Assembly (NCBI GenBank): GCA_009773395.1
Contig: WRPI01000006.1
Coordinates: 1 to 64,000 of the forward strand
Reading direction: 5' to 3'
DNA length: 64,000 bases
Source of the DNA: Hyphomonadaceae bacterium
GTDB lineage: Bacteria > Pseudomonadota > Alphaproteobacteria > Caulobacterales > Aquidulcibacteraceae
Of this stretch, positions 52,633 through 61,155 are shown in pieces; positions within the stretch are counted from its first letter, which is position 1; every line of letters begins with the position of its first letter. A program made the position numbers and the translations under genes. A model generated the notes under the pieces. That model did no database searches, had not been told where the DNA came from, and saw only the letters and a program-made list of their open reading frames with translations.

Positions 52633-54131
52633 AAACCCGAGTTCAAAACCAAGGTGACTTTTAGCCCCACGCCGCCATTATTTGCCATACCATCGCTAAG
52701 TTCGAGTTTTCCCGAATGGGCTTCGGCAATTGCTTGGGCCAAAGAAAGGCCAATGCCATTGCCGGGGGTAGAACGCGCGCCATCTAAACGCACGAAGCGC
52801 TTTTTGGCATTGTCGCGGTCATTTGCCGCAATACCAGGGCCAGAATCTTGGACTGATATTTCGATTTTATTGGCTGCAGCGAGTTTGGCAGAAACCTCAA
52901 TTTTTCCAGTCGGAGTATATTTAATTGCGTTGTCCATAATATTGGCAATCGCTTGAAACAACAAAGATTTATCGGCCTTCATCATCAAATTTGGCGCAAT
53001 ATTGCTGGCAAATTCCAAGCCTTTTTCGGTAACGCTCGGCTCATACAGCTCGGCTAGCTCGAGCAATGTTTCGCTTAGGTCAAAGATTTTGAAATTACCA
53101 CCTTCACCCGCCTCGAGCCGTGCCAAACGCAAAACTGCATTAAAAGTGACGACAATTGCATCAAGTTCCGCAATGGCATTTTCAATCGAAAGCTGCAAAT
53201 CTTCTTCAGTTTTTGCGTGCAAACTTGCATTCTCAAGGTTTGAGCGCAAGCGCGTTAAAGGTGAGCGCAAATCATGGGCAATTGAATCGCCAATTGTCCT
53301 TGATGATTGCACCAGTTTTTCAGTTCTGTCGAGCATGGAGTTGAGGTCTTGGGTTAATCTATCAAACTCATCGCCACCCCCAGATTTATAAGTGCGAGTT
53401 GGGGCGCGAATTGCCAAATTGCCCGCCATTACTGCTTCAGTAGTTCTTGATAATTCGTCCACCCGCCTTGAAGCGCCCCTAGCAACCCAATAGCCACCGA
53501 TTACCGAAAATGCCAATACTGCCAGCGAGCCGAACCAAACCACCGAAACTATTCGTTCGGCCAATACAAACCCCGGGCCCAAGTCTTTGGCGACAAAAAG
53601 CCCGTAACCGTCTGGGCCCGCCAAAAACACGCCGCGCGCGCCACGTTGCCGCCTAACATCATCGCCGCGAAAATAGGTGAATCCGCGACCAATAATCGGG
53701 ACGCTTCTTAAATCATCGCTGGTTTCTGGACGGTCAATTTTTGACAAATCCATCGGGACAGCATCAATATTTCCCGATAATACTGTCCCTTGCGGGGTAA
53801 TTAGGACATAAAGACTATCGGAGTTGGTCGCAGCGCGTTGGATAATGGTGCGATTGAGATTATTAACCCCGCCATTGAACCAAATATCTGTCAATTCGGA
53901 CAATTCACGCCTTGCGCCTCTGTCCGCATCATAGCTTAATATCCATACCGTTGAGGCATAGATAAATAGAAGCAGCAGAAGGGCAAAGCCAGAAAACAGC
54001 CCAGCAAACGTCATTGCCACTTTGAACGAAGTGGTTTGCAGCAATGATGTTAAGCTGGGTCTGAATTTCCATGAATCCATTACCCAGCTTTTCAGTTTTT
54101 CAAATTTCGCCCTAAAATTTACCACCCACAA
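52629..54131 (-). CDS. Membrane sensor histidine kinase (partner of 54132-54803)
   Basis: A 500-residue kinase with two membrane helices (AGLFSGFALLLLLFIYASTV and IVSVVWFGSLAVLAFSVIGG) around a periplasmic sensor of about 120 residues, a HAMP domain, the phospho-accepting His in DSIAHDLRSPLTRLRSNLEN, and an ATPase domain with NIMDNAIKYTPTGKIE and GNGIGLSLAQAIAEAHSG. It is the cognate of the OmpR-type regulator just upstream. The TTG at 54131 follows that gene's TAA directly, with GAGG 5 nt before; ATG 54080 is a possible shorter start. Confidence 0.93.
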   Translation of the reverse strand: MWVVNFRAKFEKLKSWVMDSWKFRPSLTSLLQTTSFKVAMTFAGLFSGFALLLLLFIYASTVWILSYDADRGARRELSELTDIWFNGGVNNLNRTIIQRAATNSDSLYVLITPQGTVLSGNIDAVPMDLSKIDRPETSDDLRSVPIIGRGFTYFRGDDVRRQRGARGVFLAGPDGYGLFVAKDLGPGFVLAERIVSVVWFGSLAVLAFSVIGGYWVARGASRRVDELSRTTEAVMAGNLAIRAPTRTYKSGGGDEFDRLTQDLNSMLDRTEKLVQSSRTIGDSIAHDLRSPLTRLRSNLENASLHAKTEEDLQLSIENAIAELDAIVVTFNAVLRLARLEAGEGGNFKIFDLSETLLELAELYEPSVTEKGLEFASNIAPNLMMKADKSLLFQAIANIMDNAIKYTPTGKIEVSAKLAAANKIEISVQDSGPGIAANDRDNAKKRFVRLDGARSTPGNGIGLSLAQAIAEAHSGKLELSDGMANNGGVGLKVTLVLNSGL

Positions 54132-54803
54132 TTACGCCTCAAGACGATAGCCAGTGCCGCGAACTGTGTGCAGCATCGGGTGATCAAATTCCTTGTCGAT
54201 TTTGGTGCGCAAACGGGAAATATGCACGTCAATCACATTGGTCTGAGGATCAAAATGATAGTCCCACACTTTTTCGAGCAACATCGTGCGAGTTACAATT
54301 TGCCCCGCATTGCGCATTAAATATTCAAGTAAACGAAATTCACGAGGTTGAATATCAATTTTCTTTGAAGCCCGCCGAACTTTGCGAGTGATTAAATCCA
54401 TTTCCAAATCGCCAAGCTTTAACAAAGTCGTGCGATTATCAGGATCAACTCTTTTGCCCAATACTTCAACCCGTGCCACCAATTCTGCTGAGGAATATGG
54501 CTTGGATAAATAGTCATCACCGCCAGCTTTTAAGCCTTCAATCCGATGCTCAACGTCACCTAAAGCCGATAAAAACAACACTGGAGTATTGATGCCATCG
54601 GCGCGCAAATCTTCAACGACTTTCATGCCGTCTTTAAGCGGTAGCATTCTATCGAATACCAATACATCAAAATTGAGCGAGCGAGCGAGGTTTTCGCCTT
54701 CCACGCCATTATGGGCAACTTGGGTTTGATGGCCAGCTTCTTCAAGCGCGCGAGCCATGAATTTCGAAGTATCGACTGCGTCTTCAACAATAAGAACTTG
54801 CAT
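54132..54803 (-). CDS. OmpR-family response regulator
   Basis: A 223-residue regulator. The receiver domain has its phosphorylated Asp in FDVLVFDRMLPLKDGM, with the acidic pair in IVEDAVD and Lys in YLSKPYSSAELVARVE. The C-terminal winged-helix domain has QPREFRLLEYLMRNAGQIVT and ends HTVRGTGYRLEA. It lies between degP and its kinase, 9 nt after degP, so it is likely cotranscribed and may control envelope stress genes including degP. Confidence 0.95.
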   Translation of the reverse strand: MQVLIVEDAVDTSKFMARALEEAGHQTQVAHNGVEGENLARSLNFDVLVFDRMLPLKDGMKVVEDLRADGINTPVLFLSALGDVEHRIEGLKAGGDDYLSKPYSSAELVARVEVLGKRVDPDNRTTLLKLGDLEMDLITRKVRRASKKIDIQPREFRLLEYLMRNAGQIVTRTMLLEKVWDYHFDPQTNVIDVHISRLRTKIDKEFDHPMLHTVRGTGYRLEA

Positions 54804-54812
54804 TTTTGCCCC

Positions 54813-56330
54813 CTATTCTACTGGCAATGGAACATAGCCACCAGCGCCTTGAGCGCGCGTAACATATATTCCGATAGATGTTCTATGGGCTGCCTTGGCT
54901 GCATCCACTGCGGCTCTGAACTGCGCCGTAGAAGTAAGGCTGGTGCCGTTGACTTCCAAAATCGCGTCGCCAACTTTTATGCCACGTTCAGCAGCCGCCG
55001 AATCATCATCAACGGCGGTTACCATTAGTCCACCATCATTGGGGCCAAGGCGCAATCTTGCGCGCGCTTGCGCCGTTAACGGTGCCAGAGTCAAACCAAG
55101 GGTGGTTTCTGCGACTGCGGCAGGGCTATCAGGTTTTGGTTCGTCGCCATTGGCATTATCCGCCAATTGTTTTTCGCTTGGACGTGTCGCAATGACCACA
55201 TTGACCATGCGCTTACGACCTTCAGGATTGGCGACTTCAAGGCGCACAGTTTGACCAGCAATGGTCTGCCCAACTCTACGAGTAAGATCCGACGCGCCTT
55301 CTATTGCTTGTCCATTAAATGACAAAATCACATCACCACGGTGAATACCTGCATTTGCCGCCGGTGCGCCAGGGGTAACCGAACCAACAATCGCGCCTTT
55401 TGTTGCACCAAGGCCAAAACTTTCCGCCATTTCCGGGGTTAAATCTTGAATGCCAACACCAAGCCAGCCATAAGTTACATGGCCTGCTCGGATAATTTGT
55501 TGGGTTACATTTTGCGCAATTGAAGCGGGAATGGCAAAACCAATACCGATATTACCGCCGCTTTGTGAAATAATTGAGGTGTTAACCCCAATGACCCGAC
55601 CCGCCATATCAAAAGTCGGCCCACCTGAATTGCCAGGGTTTATTGGAGCATCTATTTGAATGAAATTGGCAATATTTTGGCTGCCAACATTTTCACGTCC
55701 GAGGCCAGAAACAATGCCCGCAGACGCTGAGCCACCGAGACCAAATGGGTTGCCAATTGCGACCACCCAATCACCAACCCGTAAGTTTGTATTTGGTTCA
55801 AATTGAACATGGGGATAATTATTGCCTTCAACTTTCAATACCGCAAGATCTGTGCGCTCATCTCGGCCAACCACTGTCGCATTTAATTCGCGGCCATCTT
55901 TCATTGTCACTTTAATTGAGGTTGCTTCATCAACCACATGGTAATTGGTGACAATATGGCCGTTGGGAGTGATGAAAAACCCAGAACCACCGCCACGGAC
56001 TTCGCGCGGCCTTGAACCACCTTGGCGACCTTCAAAAAACCGGCGAAACTCGGGCGGGATTTGTTCCAAATCGGCGGCGCTTGGTGCTTCTGTTGACCTT
56101 CGTTGCACAACTTCAATTGCGACCACGGCTGGCGCAACCCGTTCCACCAAATCGGCAAAACTTGGCAAAGCAGCAGCCGCAGCTGGCGGACGAGCACGAA
56201 TTGCTTGCGCCGCAATATCATGCGGTTGCAAAACTTGCCCCGCGCCAAAAGCTGCAAAACCTAGCGCAATTGCTGCTGCCCCCGTCATCACTGGGCGTTT
56301 AAGAAAACCAAGTTTAGTCACTTTATTCAT
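54813..56330 (-). CDS. degP: Periplasmic serine protease, DegP/HtrA family
   Basis: A 505-residue Do-type protease and chaperone. After the signal sequence (TGAAAIALGFAAFGAG) the catalytic triad is His131 in IVTNYHVVDEA, Asp161 in ERTDLAVLKVEG and Ser235 in INPGNSGGPTFDM. Two PDZ domains follow (about residues 285-375 and 410-500: GWLGVGIQDLTPEMAESFGL and GLMVTAVDDDSAAAERGIKV). It degrades misfolded envelope proteins. In many alphaproteobacteria it directly follows the ccm operon; here an ArsR gene and a palindromic element separate them. Confidence 0.96.
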   Translation of the reverse strand: MNKVTKLGFLKRPVMTGAAAIALGFAAFGAGQVLQPHDIAAQAIRARPPAAAAALPSFADLVERVAPAVVAIEVVQRRSTEAPSAADLEQIPPEFRRFFEGRQGGSRPREVRGGGSGFFITPNGHIVTNYHVVDEATSIKVTMKDGRELNATVVGRDERTDLAVLKVEGNNYPHVQFEPNTNLRVGDWVVAIGNPFGLGGSASAGIVSGLGRENVGSQNIANFIQIDAPINPGNSGGPTFDMAGRVIGVNTSIISQSGGNIGIGFAIPASIAQNVTQQIIRAGHVTYGWLGVGIQDLTPEMAESFGLGATKGAIVGSVTPGAPAANAGIHRGDVILSFNGQAIEGASDLTRRVGQTIAGQTVRLEVANPEGRKRMVNVVIATRPSEKQLADNANGDEPKPDSPAAVAETTLGLTLAPLTAQARARLRLGPNDGGLMVTAVDDDSAAAERGIKVGDAILEVNGTSLTSTAQFRAAVDAAKAAHRTSIGIYVTRAQGAGGYVPLPVE

Positions 56331-56513
56331 TCAATTTGCTCCGATAATATGAAGTAATCCCGTCATTTACATTACATATATGCGCCATGAATTGTGTTAA
56401 TGCTATGGCACTTTCCTAACATTTCTGTCAGAATTCATTGTTTTTCCTTATGACACTGTATTTTTTGAATATTAATGTCCGCAAAAAACATGGAAAATAA
56501 ATATTGACTTATT

Positions 56514-56559
56514 ATACCATTTGGTTATTTTCATGTTTAGTTTATTAACCGAATGGTAT
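56514..56559. promoter_or_regulatory. Inverted-repeat operator before the ArsR-family gene
   Basis: ATACCATTTGGTTA (56514-56527) and TAACCGAATGGTAT (56546-56559) are inverted copies with 13 of 14 positions matching and an 18-bp spacer; the right half ends 2 bp before the ATG at 56562. A TTGACT hexamer (56504-56509) lies just upstream as a candidate -35. The arrangement fits autorepression by the ArsR-family protein. Confidence 0.65.
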
Positions 56560-56561
56560 TT

Positions 56562-56852
56562 ATGTCCAATCTTGATATTATATTTCATGCGCTGTCCGAC
56601 CCTACTCGGCGCGCAATTTTGGCAAAACTCGCGAGCGGGGAATTTACAATTGGCGAATTGGCGAAGCCATTTTCAATGACATTGCCGGCAATTTCCAAAC
56701 ACATATCAATATTGGAAAAATCGGGGCTTATTGTCCGTGGTCGCGACAAGCAAATGCGGCCATGCAAATTACAGCACTCGGCGTTTAAGGAAATTGACCA
56801 ATATCTTAGCCAATATCGACGGATTTTGAATCAAAGATTGGATAAGGCGTGA
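56562..56852 (+). CDS. ArsR-family transcriptional regulator
   Basis: A 96-residue winged-helix repressor (IIFHALSDPTRRAILAKLAS, then GELAKPFSMTLPAISKHISI and LEKSGLIVRGRDKQMRPCKL). It lacks the ELCVCDL metal motif, so it belongs to the branch often paired with an SRPBCC/AHSA1 gene; no such partner is here. I chose ATG 56562; ATG 56553 would start inside the operator. There is no clear ribosome-binding site. It is alone, convergent with ccmH and divergent from degP. Confidence 0.9.
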   Translation: MSNLDIIFHALSDPTRRAILAKLASGEFTIGELAKPFSMTLPAISKHISILEKSGLIVRGRDKQMRPCKLQHSAFKEIDQYLSQYRRILNQRLDKA

Positions 56853-56866
56853 CGGATTGTGTCTAT

Positions 56867-57030
56867 TAGAGCGCCTAATGTTCAAGGTGCATCGAATTTG
56901 CCGCAGCATTTTTGTGCCAGTTTAGGTGACAAATATGCGGTGAATACTGGAGTATTCGCCAAATATTTGTTGGCAAAAATGGTGCAAAAGGGCGCGGCAA
57001 AACGGTGCAACTTGGACATTAGGCGCTCTA
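56867..57030. repeat. Palindromic element between the ArsR gene and ccmH
   Basis: A near-complete hairpin of about 164 bp: TAGAGCGCCTAATGTTCAAG on the left faces CTTGGACATTAGGCGCTCTA on the right; inner parts also pair (TTTGCCGC with GCGGCAAA, ACAAATAT with ATATTTGT), with GAATACTGGAGTATTC at the tip. The right arm ends exactly with the TAG stop of ccmH (57030-57028). The left arm starts 14 bp after the ArsR stop. Confidence 0.88.
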
Positions 57031-57459
57031 TTTTAGTGTTATTTCGTCCAAAGCCTTCAATGCCGCTTCGTCATCGCCCGAGATATTTGGCGTTTTTTGC
57101 CTGAAATATCCGCTGACGACAAACCCGCCCAAAAACAATAACAAAAATGGTGCCAACCACAGCGCCCAAGTTGCCGAATTTATTTGCGGGCGCAAAAGCA
57201 CGTATTCACCATAATGATCCGCAAAATATTGCCGAACTTGACTGTCACTATCACCAGCAATAATTCTTGCTTTTATGACATCGCGCATGTCTTGCGCGAT
57301 TTTGGCGGATGAAGTGGCCACTGGTTCGCTTTGGCAAACTACACAACGAATTTCTTGGCCGAGTTGATTATATCTTTGTTCTTGGGCAGGTGTCATTTGG
57401 GTTTGCGCAAATGACGGTGAAAATGCAAAAACGAGCGCGAAAAATGCAATAATTCTCAT
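57028..57459 (-). CDS. ccmH: Cytochrome c maturation protein CcmH
   Basis: A 143-residue thiol protein with a signal sequence (FFALVFAFSPSFAQ), the CxxC at residues 39 and 42 in EIRCVVCQSEPVATSSAKIA, and a C-terminal helix (ALWLAPFLLLFLGGFVVSGY). CcmH keeps apocytochrome c cysteines reduced and hands the protein to the CcmF haem lyase. It lacks the TPR domain, which is in the separate CcmI. The start overlaps the ccmF stop by 4 nt. Confidence 0.95.
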   Translation of the reverse strand: MRIIAFFALVFAFSPSFAQTQMTPAQEQRYNQLGQEIRCVVCQSEPVATSSAKIAQDMRDVIKARIIAGDSDSQVRQYFADHYGEYVLLRPQINSATWALWLAPFLLLFLGGFVVSGYFRQKTPNISGDDEAALKALDEITLK

Positions 57460-59423
57460 GGCTTCACCTTAGCTTTTGGCGCACCAATTCGCAAACCCCT
57501 ATCGAGCAAACTTAGGACGCCGCCCAATGCAATAATCATACAACCGCCAAAAAGCCAGCCAATCATCGGGTTTTCATAGAGCCTTAAAGTCCAAACCGCC
57601 CGCCCATCGACAATGCTTGGCTCGCCGAGTGCAATATATAGCTCGCCAAATGCATTAGTGTGGCGTGCGACTTCCGTTGTTGGCATTTTGGCGGCGGGAT
57701 AATAGCGACGTTCGGGTGACATTGCGAAAGCATCATTGCGTCGCCGCACCGATAATATTGCTTTGTCACCATAATAATTGGGCCCTTCAGATGCTTCAAT
57801 TGCATCGAGCTTAATTTTATAGCCGCCAAAAACAACGCTTTCGCCGCTCGCAAGCCCTTTTGTGGTTTCAGTTTTGAAGCTGGTTTCGATAACTGCGCTG
57901 ATTGTGAAAATGCCAACCCCCAAATGCGCCAGAAACATGCCAATTGCCATTAAGCGTAGTCCTTGAAGGCGCTTTAGGCTTTGCACCAAAGGCATTTTCC
58001 CCAAGCCAATTCGATTTGAAATCTCAAAAATGGCGGCCAAAATTACCCAAATTCCGATTGCAATTCCAACCGCACTCATGGGTTTATTTTTGGCCAGAAA
58101 CGCAACCAATAGCCCGCCAAGAATTGCCACCAAAGCAACCCAAACCAGTTTTTTGGAACTTGTAACAAGAACCGCCCTTTTCCAACTAAGCATTGTCGCA
58201 AGCGGTAAAACCAATAATATCACGCTCATCAAAGGTGTGAAAACCGCATTGAAATATGGTGCGCCCACCGAAATTGCGCGGCCATAAATTGCTTCGCCAA
58301 CCAGAGGATAAAGCGTGCCAACCAATATTGTAAAACAAGCCACGACGAGGAATAAATTGTTCAAAATCAGTGCAGTTTCACGGCTAATCGGCGCAAAAAG
58401 CCCTTTGTCTGAAGCCATTTTCGCGCCTTTTAGCCCATAAAGCAACAATCCACCGCCTGTGAAAAACGCTAAAATCATCAAAATCCAAATGCCGCGCCCT
58501 GGATCCAAAGCAAAGGCATGAACCGAAGTTATTACGCCCGAGCGCACCAAAAATGTTCCCAAAAGTGATAGTGAAAAAGCCAATATTGACAAAAGCACTG
58601 TCCATGCCGCCAAAGCGCCGCGCTTTTCTGTTACAATTGCTGAATGCAGCAGTGCGGTTGCCAAAAGCCACGGCATGAAGCTGGCATTTTCGACGGGATC
58701 CCAAAACCACCAGCCACCCCAACCAAGTTCATAATAAGCCCAATAAGCGCCAAGCAAAATCCCAATCGTCAAAAACACCCAACTTGCCAAAACCCATGGC
58801 CGCAACCAGCGCGCCCAAGCTGCATCAATTTTGCCTTCCATGAGACCCGCGATGGCAAGCGAATAAACCAATGAAAGCCCAACATAGCCCAAATATAAAA
58901 ATGGCGGGTGAATTGCCAAAGCCGGGTCTTGCAATAATGGATTAAGATCATTCCCTTGCAATGGTGGCGTGTCCAAGCGCAAAAATGGATTGGAAGCAAA
59001 AACAACATAACCGACAACGGCGGCAATAATTAACCCCTGAATGCCCATTGCACGCGCCTTTAAGCCGAACGACAAGGATTTACCAAAATGCGCCAAACTG
59101 CTGCCATAGCCAGCGGCAACCACAACCCATAATAACATCGATCCTTCATGATTACCCCATGCGCCCGCGATTTTATAGATAAGCGGTTTCAAAGTGTGGG
59201 AGTTTTCAGCTACATTTTTTACAGAAAAATCAGAAGTTAAATAGGCATAAACCAATACAAAAAACGAAAATATCACCGCGATAAAAGCAACATCACTGGC
59301 GCCATTCGCCATGTTGGAATAAGTCAAATTGCGAGTATGTCCGGCATAAAGCCCGCTTATTGCTTGCAAAAGTGCGGCCGCCAAAGCAATGAATAATGCA
59401 AAATGGCCAAGCTCGATAATCAT
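57456..59423 (-). CDS. ccmF: Cytochrome c haem lyase subunit CcmF
   Basis: A 655-residue inner-membrane protein with about 14 helices. The haem-handling WWD motif is GWGGWWFWDPVENASFMPW; conserved histidines occur in AGAWGNHEGSMLLW and IHPPFLYLGYVG. CcmF takes haem from CcmE and attaches it to cytochrome c. The start overlaps the ccmE stop by 4 nt (ATGA), as expected in ccmIEFH. Confidence 0.97.
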   Translation of the reverse strand: MIIELGHFALFIALAAALLQAISGLYAGHTRNLTYSNMANGASDVAFIAVIFSFFVLVYAYLTSDFSVKNVAENSHTLKPLIYKIAGAWGNHEGSMLLWVVVAAGYGSSLAHFGKSLSFGLKARAMGIQGLIIAAVVGYVVFASNPFLRLDTPPLQGNDLNPLLQDPALAIHPPFLYLGYVGLSLVYSLAIAGLMEGKIDAAWARWLRPWVLASWVFLTIGILLGAYWAYYELGWGGWWFWDPVENASFMPWLLATALLHSAIVTEKRGALAAWTVLLSILAFSLSLLGTFLVRSGVITSVHAFALDPGRGIWILMILAFFTGGGLLLYGLKGAKMASDKGLFAPISRETALILNNLFLVVACFTILVGTLYPLVGEAIYGRAISVGAPYFNAVFTPLMSVILLVLPLATMLSWKRAVLVTSSKKLVWVALVAILGGLLVAFLAKNKPMSAVGIAIGIWVILAAIFEISNRIGLGKMPLVQSLKRLQGLRLMAIGMFLAHLGVGIFTISAVIETSFKTETTKGLASGESVVFGGYKIKLDAIEASEGPNYYGDKAILSVRRRNDAFAMSPERRYYPAAKMPTTEVARHTNAFGELYIALGEPSIVDGRAVWTLRLYENPMIGWLFGGCMIIALGGVLSLLDRGLRIGAPKAKVKP

Positions 59424-59887
59424 TTGCGGCCGCCATCATATTTGGCCGCGCTTGTTGGTTCTTTCCATTGGCCCGATTTTTTGAGCGCGGTTGCGACTTC
59501 TTTGGGGATGTAGTTCTCGTCATGCTTGGCAAGAATTCGGCTGGCTTTGAAATTGTCATTTGAAATAAATTGCCCTTCGGCAATTACGCCTTGGCCTTCA
59601 CGAAATAAATCGGGCGCAATACCGACATATTCAACCTTAATTTCCGCCATACCATCAGTGACAATGAAATCAATTTTACCCTCTGCGCCGCGAATAATGG
59701 AGCCAGATTTTACCAAACCACCCAAACGGACATTGGTGCCAATTTTTGGCGGATTTTGCGCAACATCTTGCGGTGCATAAAAGAAAGACACAGTCTTTTT
59801 CATCGCGATTGCAACAAAAATACTGGCGGCCACCAAAATTAGGCCCGATAAAATTATCAAAATTAAAGTTCTGTCTCGCCGTTTCAT
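59420..59887 (-). CDS. ccmE: Haem chaperone CcmE
   Basis: A 155-residue periplasmic OB-fold protein anchored by an N-terminal helix (LILIILSGLILVAASIFVAI). The haem-binding His122 and nearby Tyr126 are in LAKHDENYIPKEV, and RLGGLVKSGSI is conserved. It carries haem from the CcmC complex to CcmF. It starts 7 nt after ccmI. Confidence 0.96.
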   Translation of the reverse strand: MKRRDRTLILIILSGLILVAASIFVAIAMKKTVSFFYAPQDVAQNPPKIGTNVRLGGLVKSGSIIRGAEGKIDFIVTDGMAEIKVEYVGIAPDLFREGQGVIAEGQFISNDNFKASRILAKHDENYIPKEVATALKKSGQWKEPTSAAKYDGGRK

Positions 59888-59894
59888 TTCATTC

Positions 59895-61022
59895 TCAATT
59901 GTCTGGATTTATAGATTGCTTGGCTTTTTCTAACATTGCACTTTGGAAAAGGCTGGCTTTAGTATGGATTTTGCCAGCTTCGAGCAATTCTGCAGCCTTC
60001 TCAGAATCACCCGACATCATAAATACCCGCGCCAAAGAAAGCCGTAAACCAATGTCACTTGGGTTCTGGCTTAGCCTATCGGTGCGGCGCTGCACCATAG
60101 CCGCTATTCGGTCGCCTGGATTTTCAGTTTGCGAGACATTAGCCGCATCACCCATATTAGGACCAATTTCAAGCGTTGAGATTTCATTCAAAACTCGAAT
60201 TATCAGGCCTTCACGGCGCAAATCATCGCTTGGGAGCGCAGTCCAAGCTGCTTGCCACAAATCCAATGCATTATTTTTTTGGCCAGATTTCCACAATATT
60301 TGCCCGCGATAAAATATGGCGGTTAGGTTTTGTGGCTCTAATTGCAAGGCGGCACTTAATGCACGACCTGATTCACTGCTTGCTTGATTGTCATTTAAGC
60401 GAAACAAAATTCCGCCAAGTTCCGCCAAAGCTTCCGCAGATTGTGGGTCGCGGCGCAAACTTGCTTGTATAGCTCGCAATGCCTCGTCGTCGCGGCCCTC
60501 ACCCGCCAATAATTTGCCGATAAGCAAATGTGCAATTGGATCGCGCGGGTCTGATTTTGCCCGTTGTTGCAATAGCACCAGCACTTCGCTTTGCGACAGA
60601 GTTTGTGGGGGTCGCGACAATAATTCAGCGGCTCGGCCTTTGAATGGCATATCCTTTGCGCCAATTGAACCAATTGCAAAATACCCAAACAAAGCAATCG
60701 TACCAAACACCAAAACCAAAAAAATGCCAAGCTTGGGATTGGTGGCGATGAGTGGATTTGGGTTGTCACTTTGTTTAAGTCGGCTAAGGCGATGGCCAAT
60801 TTCAAGGCGGGCATTTGCCAAATCCGCGGCGTCGATTCTGCCAATTGCATGTTCGGCAGAAAGTTCGTTCAATTGGTCTTTGTAGATTTGCAATTCGGAA
60901 CTTTGCGATTGCAATTCGCCGCGCCTTGATTGCAGCAATATCCAATAAGCTGCCGCGCCTAATCCAATCAGCGCGACGGAAATAGTGGTTATTAACTCGA
61001 AAGGGCTGGCAAAATTTTGCAT
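59895..61022 (-). CDS. ccmI: Cytochrome c biogenesis protein CcmI
   Basis: A 375-residue protein with two membrane helices (about residues 10-28 and 93-115) around a leucine-zipper-like loop (QIYKDQLNELSAEHAIGRID), then a periplasmic TPR domain (DPIAHLLIGKLLAGEGRDDE and PQSAEALAELGGILFRLNDN). CcmI holds apocytochrome c for CcmF/CcmH. It is first of ccmI-ccmE-ccmF-ccmH. Its start is 134 nt from the convergently unrelated upstream gene's stop, so a promoter probably lies in that gap. Confidence 0.93.
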   Translation of the reverse strand: MQNFASPFELITTISVALIGLGAAAYWILLQSRRGELQSQSSELQIYKDQLNELSAEHAIGRIDAADLANARLEIGHRLSRLKQSDNPNPLIATNPKLGIFLVLVFGTIALFGYFAIGSIGAKDMPFKGRAAELLSRPPQTLSQSEVLVLLQQRAKSDPRDPIAHLLIGKLLAGEGRDDEALRAIQASLRRDPQSAEALAELGGILFRLNDNQASSESGRALSAALQLEPQNLTAIFYRGQILWKSGQKNNALDLWQAAWTALPSDDLRREGLIIRVLNEISTLEIGPNMGDAANVSQTENPGDRIAAMVQRRTDRLSQNPSDIGLRLSLARVFMMSGDSEKAAELLEAGKIHTKASLFQSAMLEKAKQSINPDN

Positions 61023-61155
61023 GATGATTTTGGATTATTCCCAGTATAATGCTAGTTTCGACTTGACGCCAATTTGTCAAATCCAAAATCTAGCCTTACT
61101 ACACATTATCCAAAAATATGAAAGGGCGACATTTAGTAACAGTGAGTCTTACAAT

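Noticed and set aside
57028-59423. Missing ccmG between ccmF and ccmH as a lesion.
   Set aside because: The ccmI-E-F-H order without ccmG is a normal alphaproteobacterial layout; ccmG usually lies with ccmABC elsewhere.
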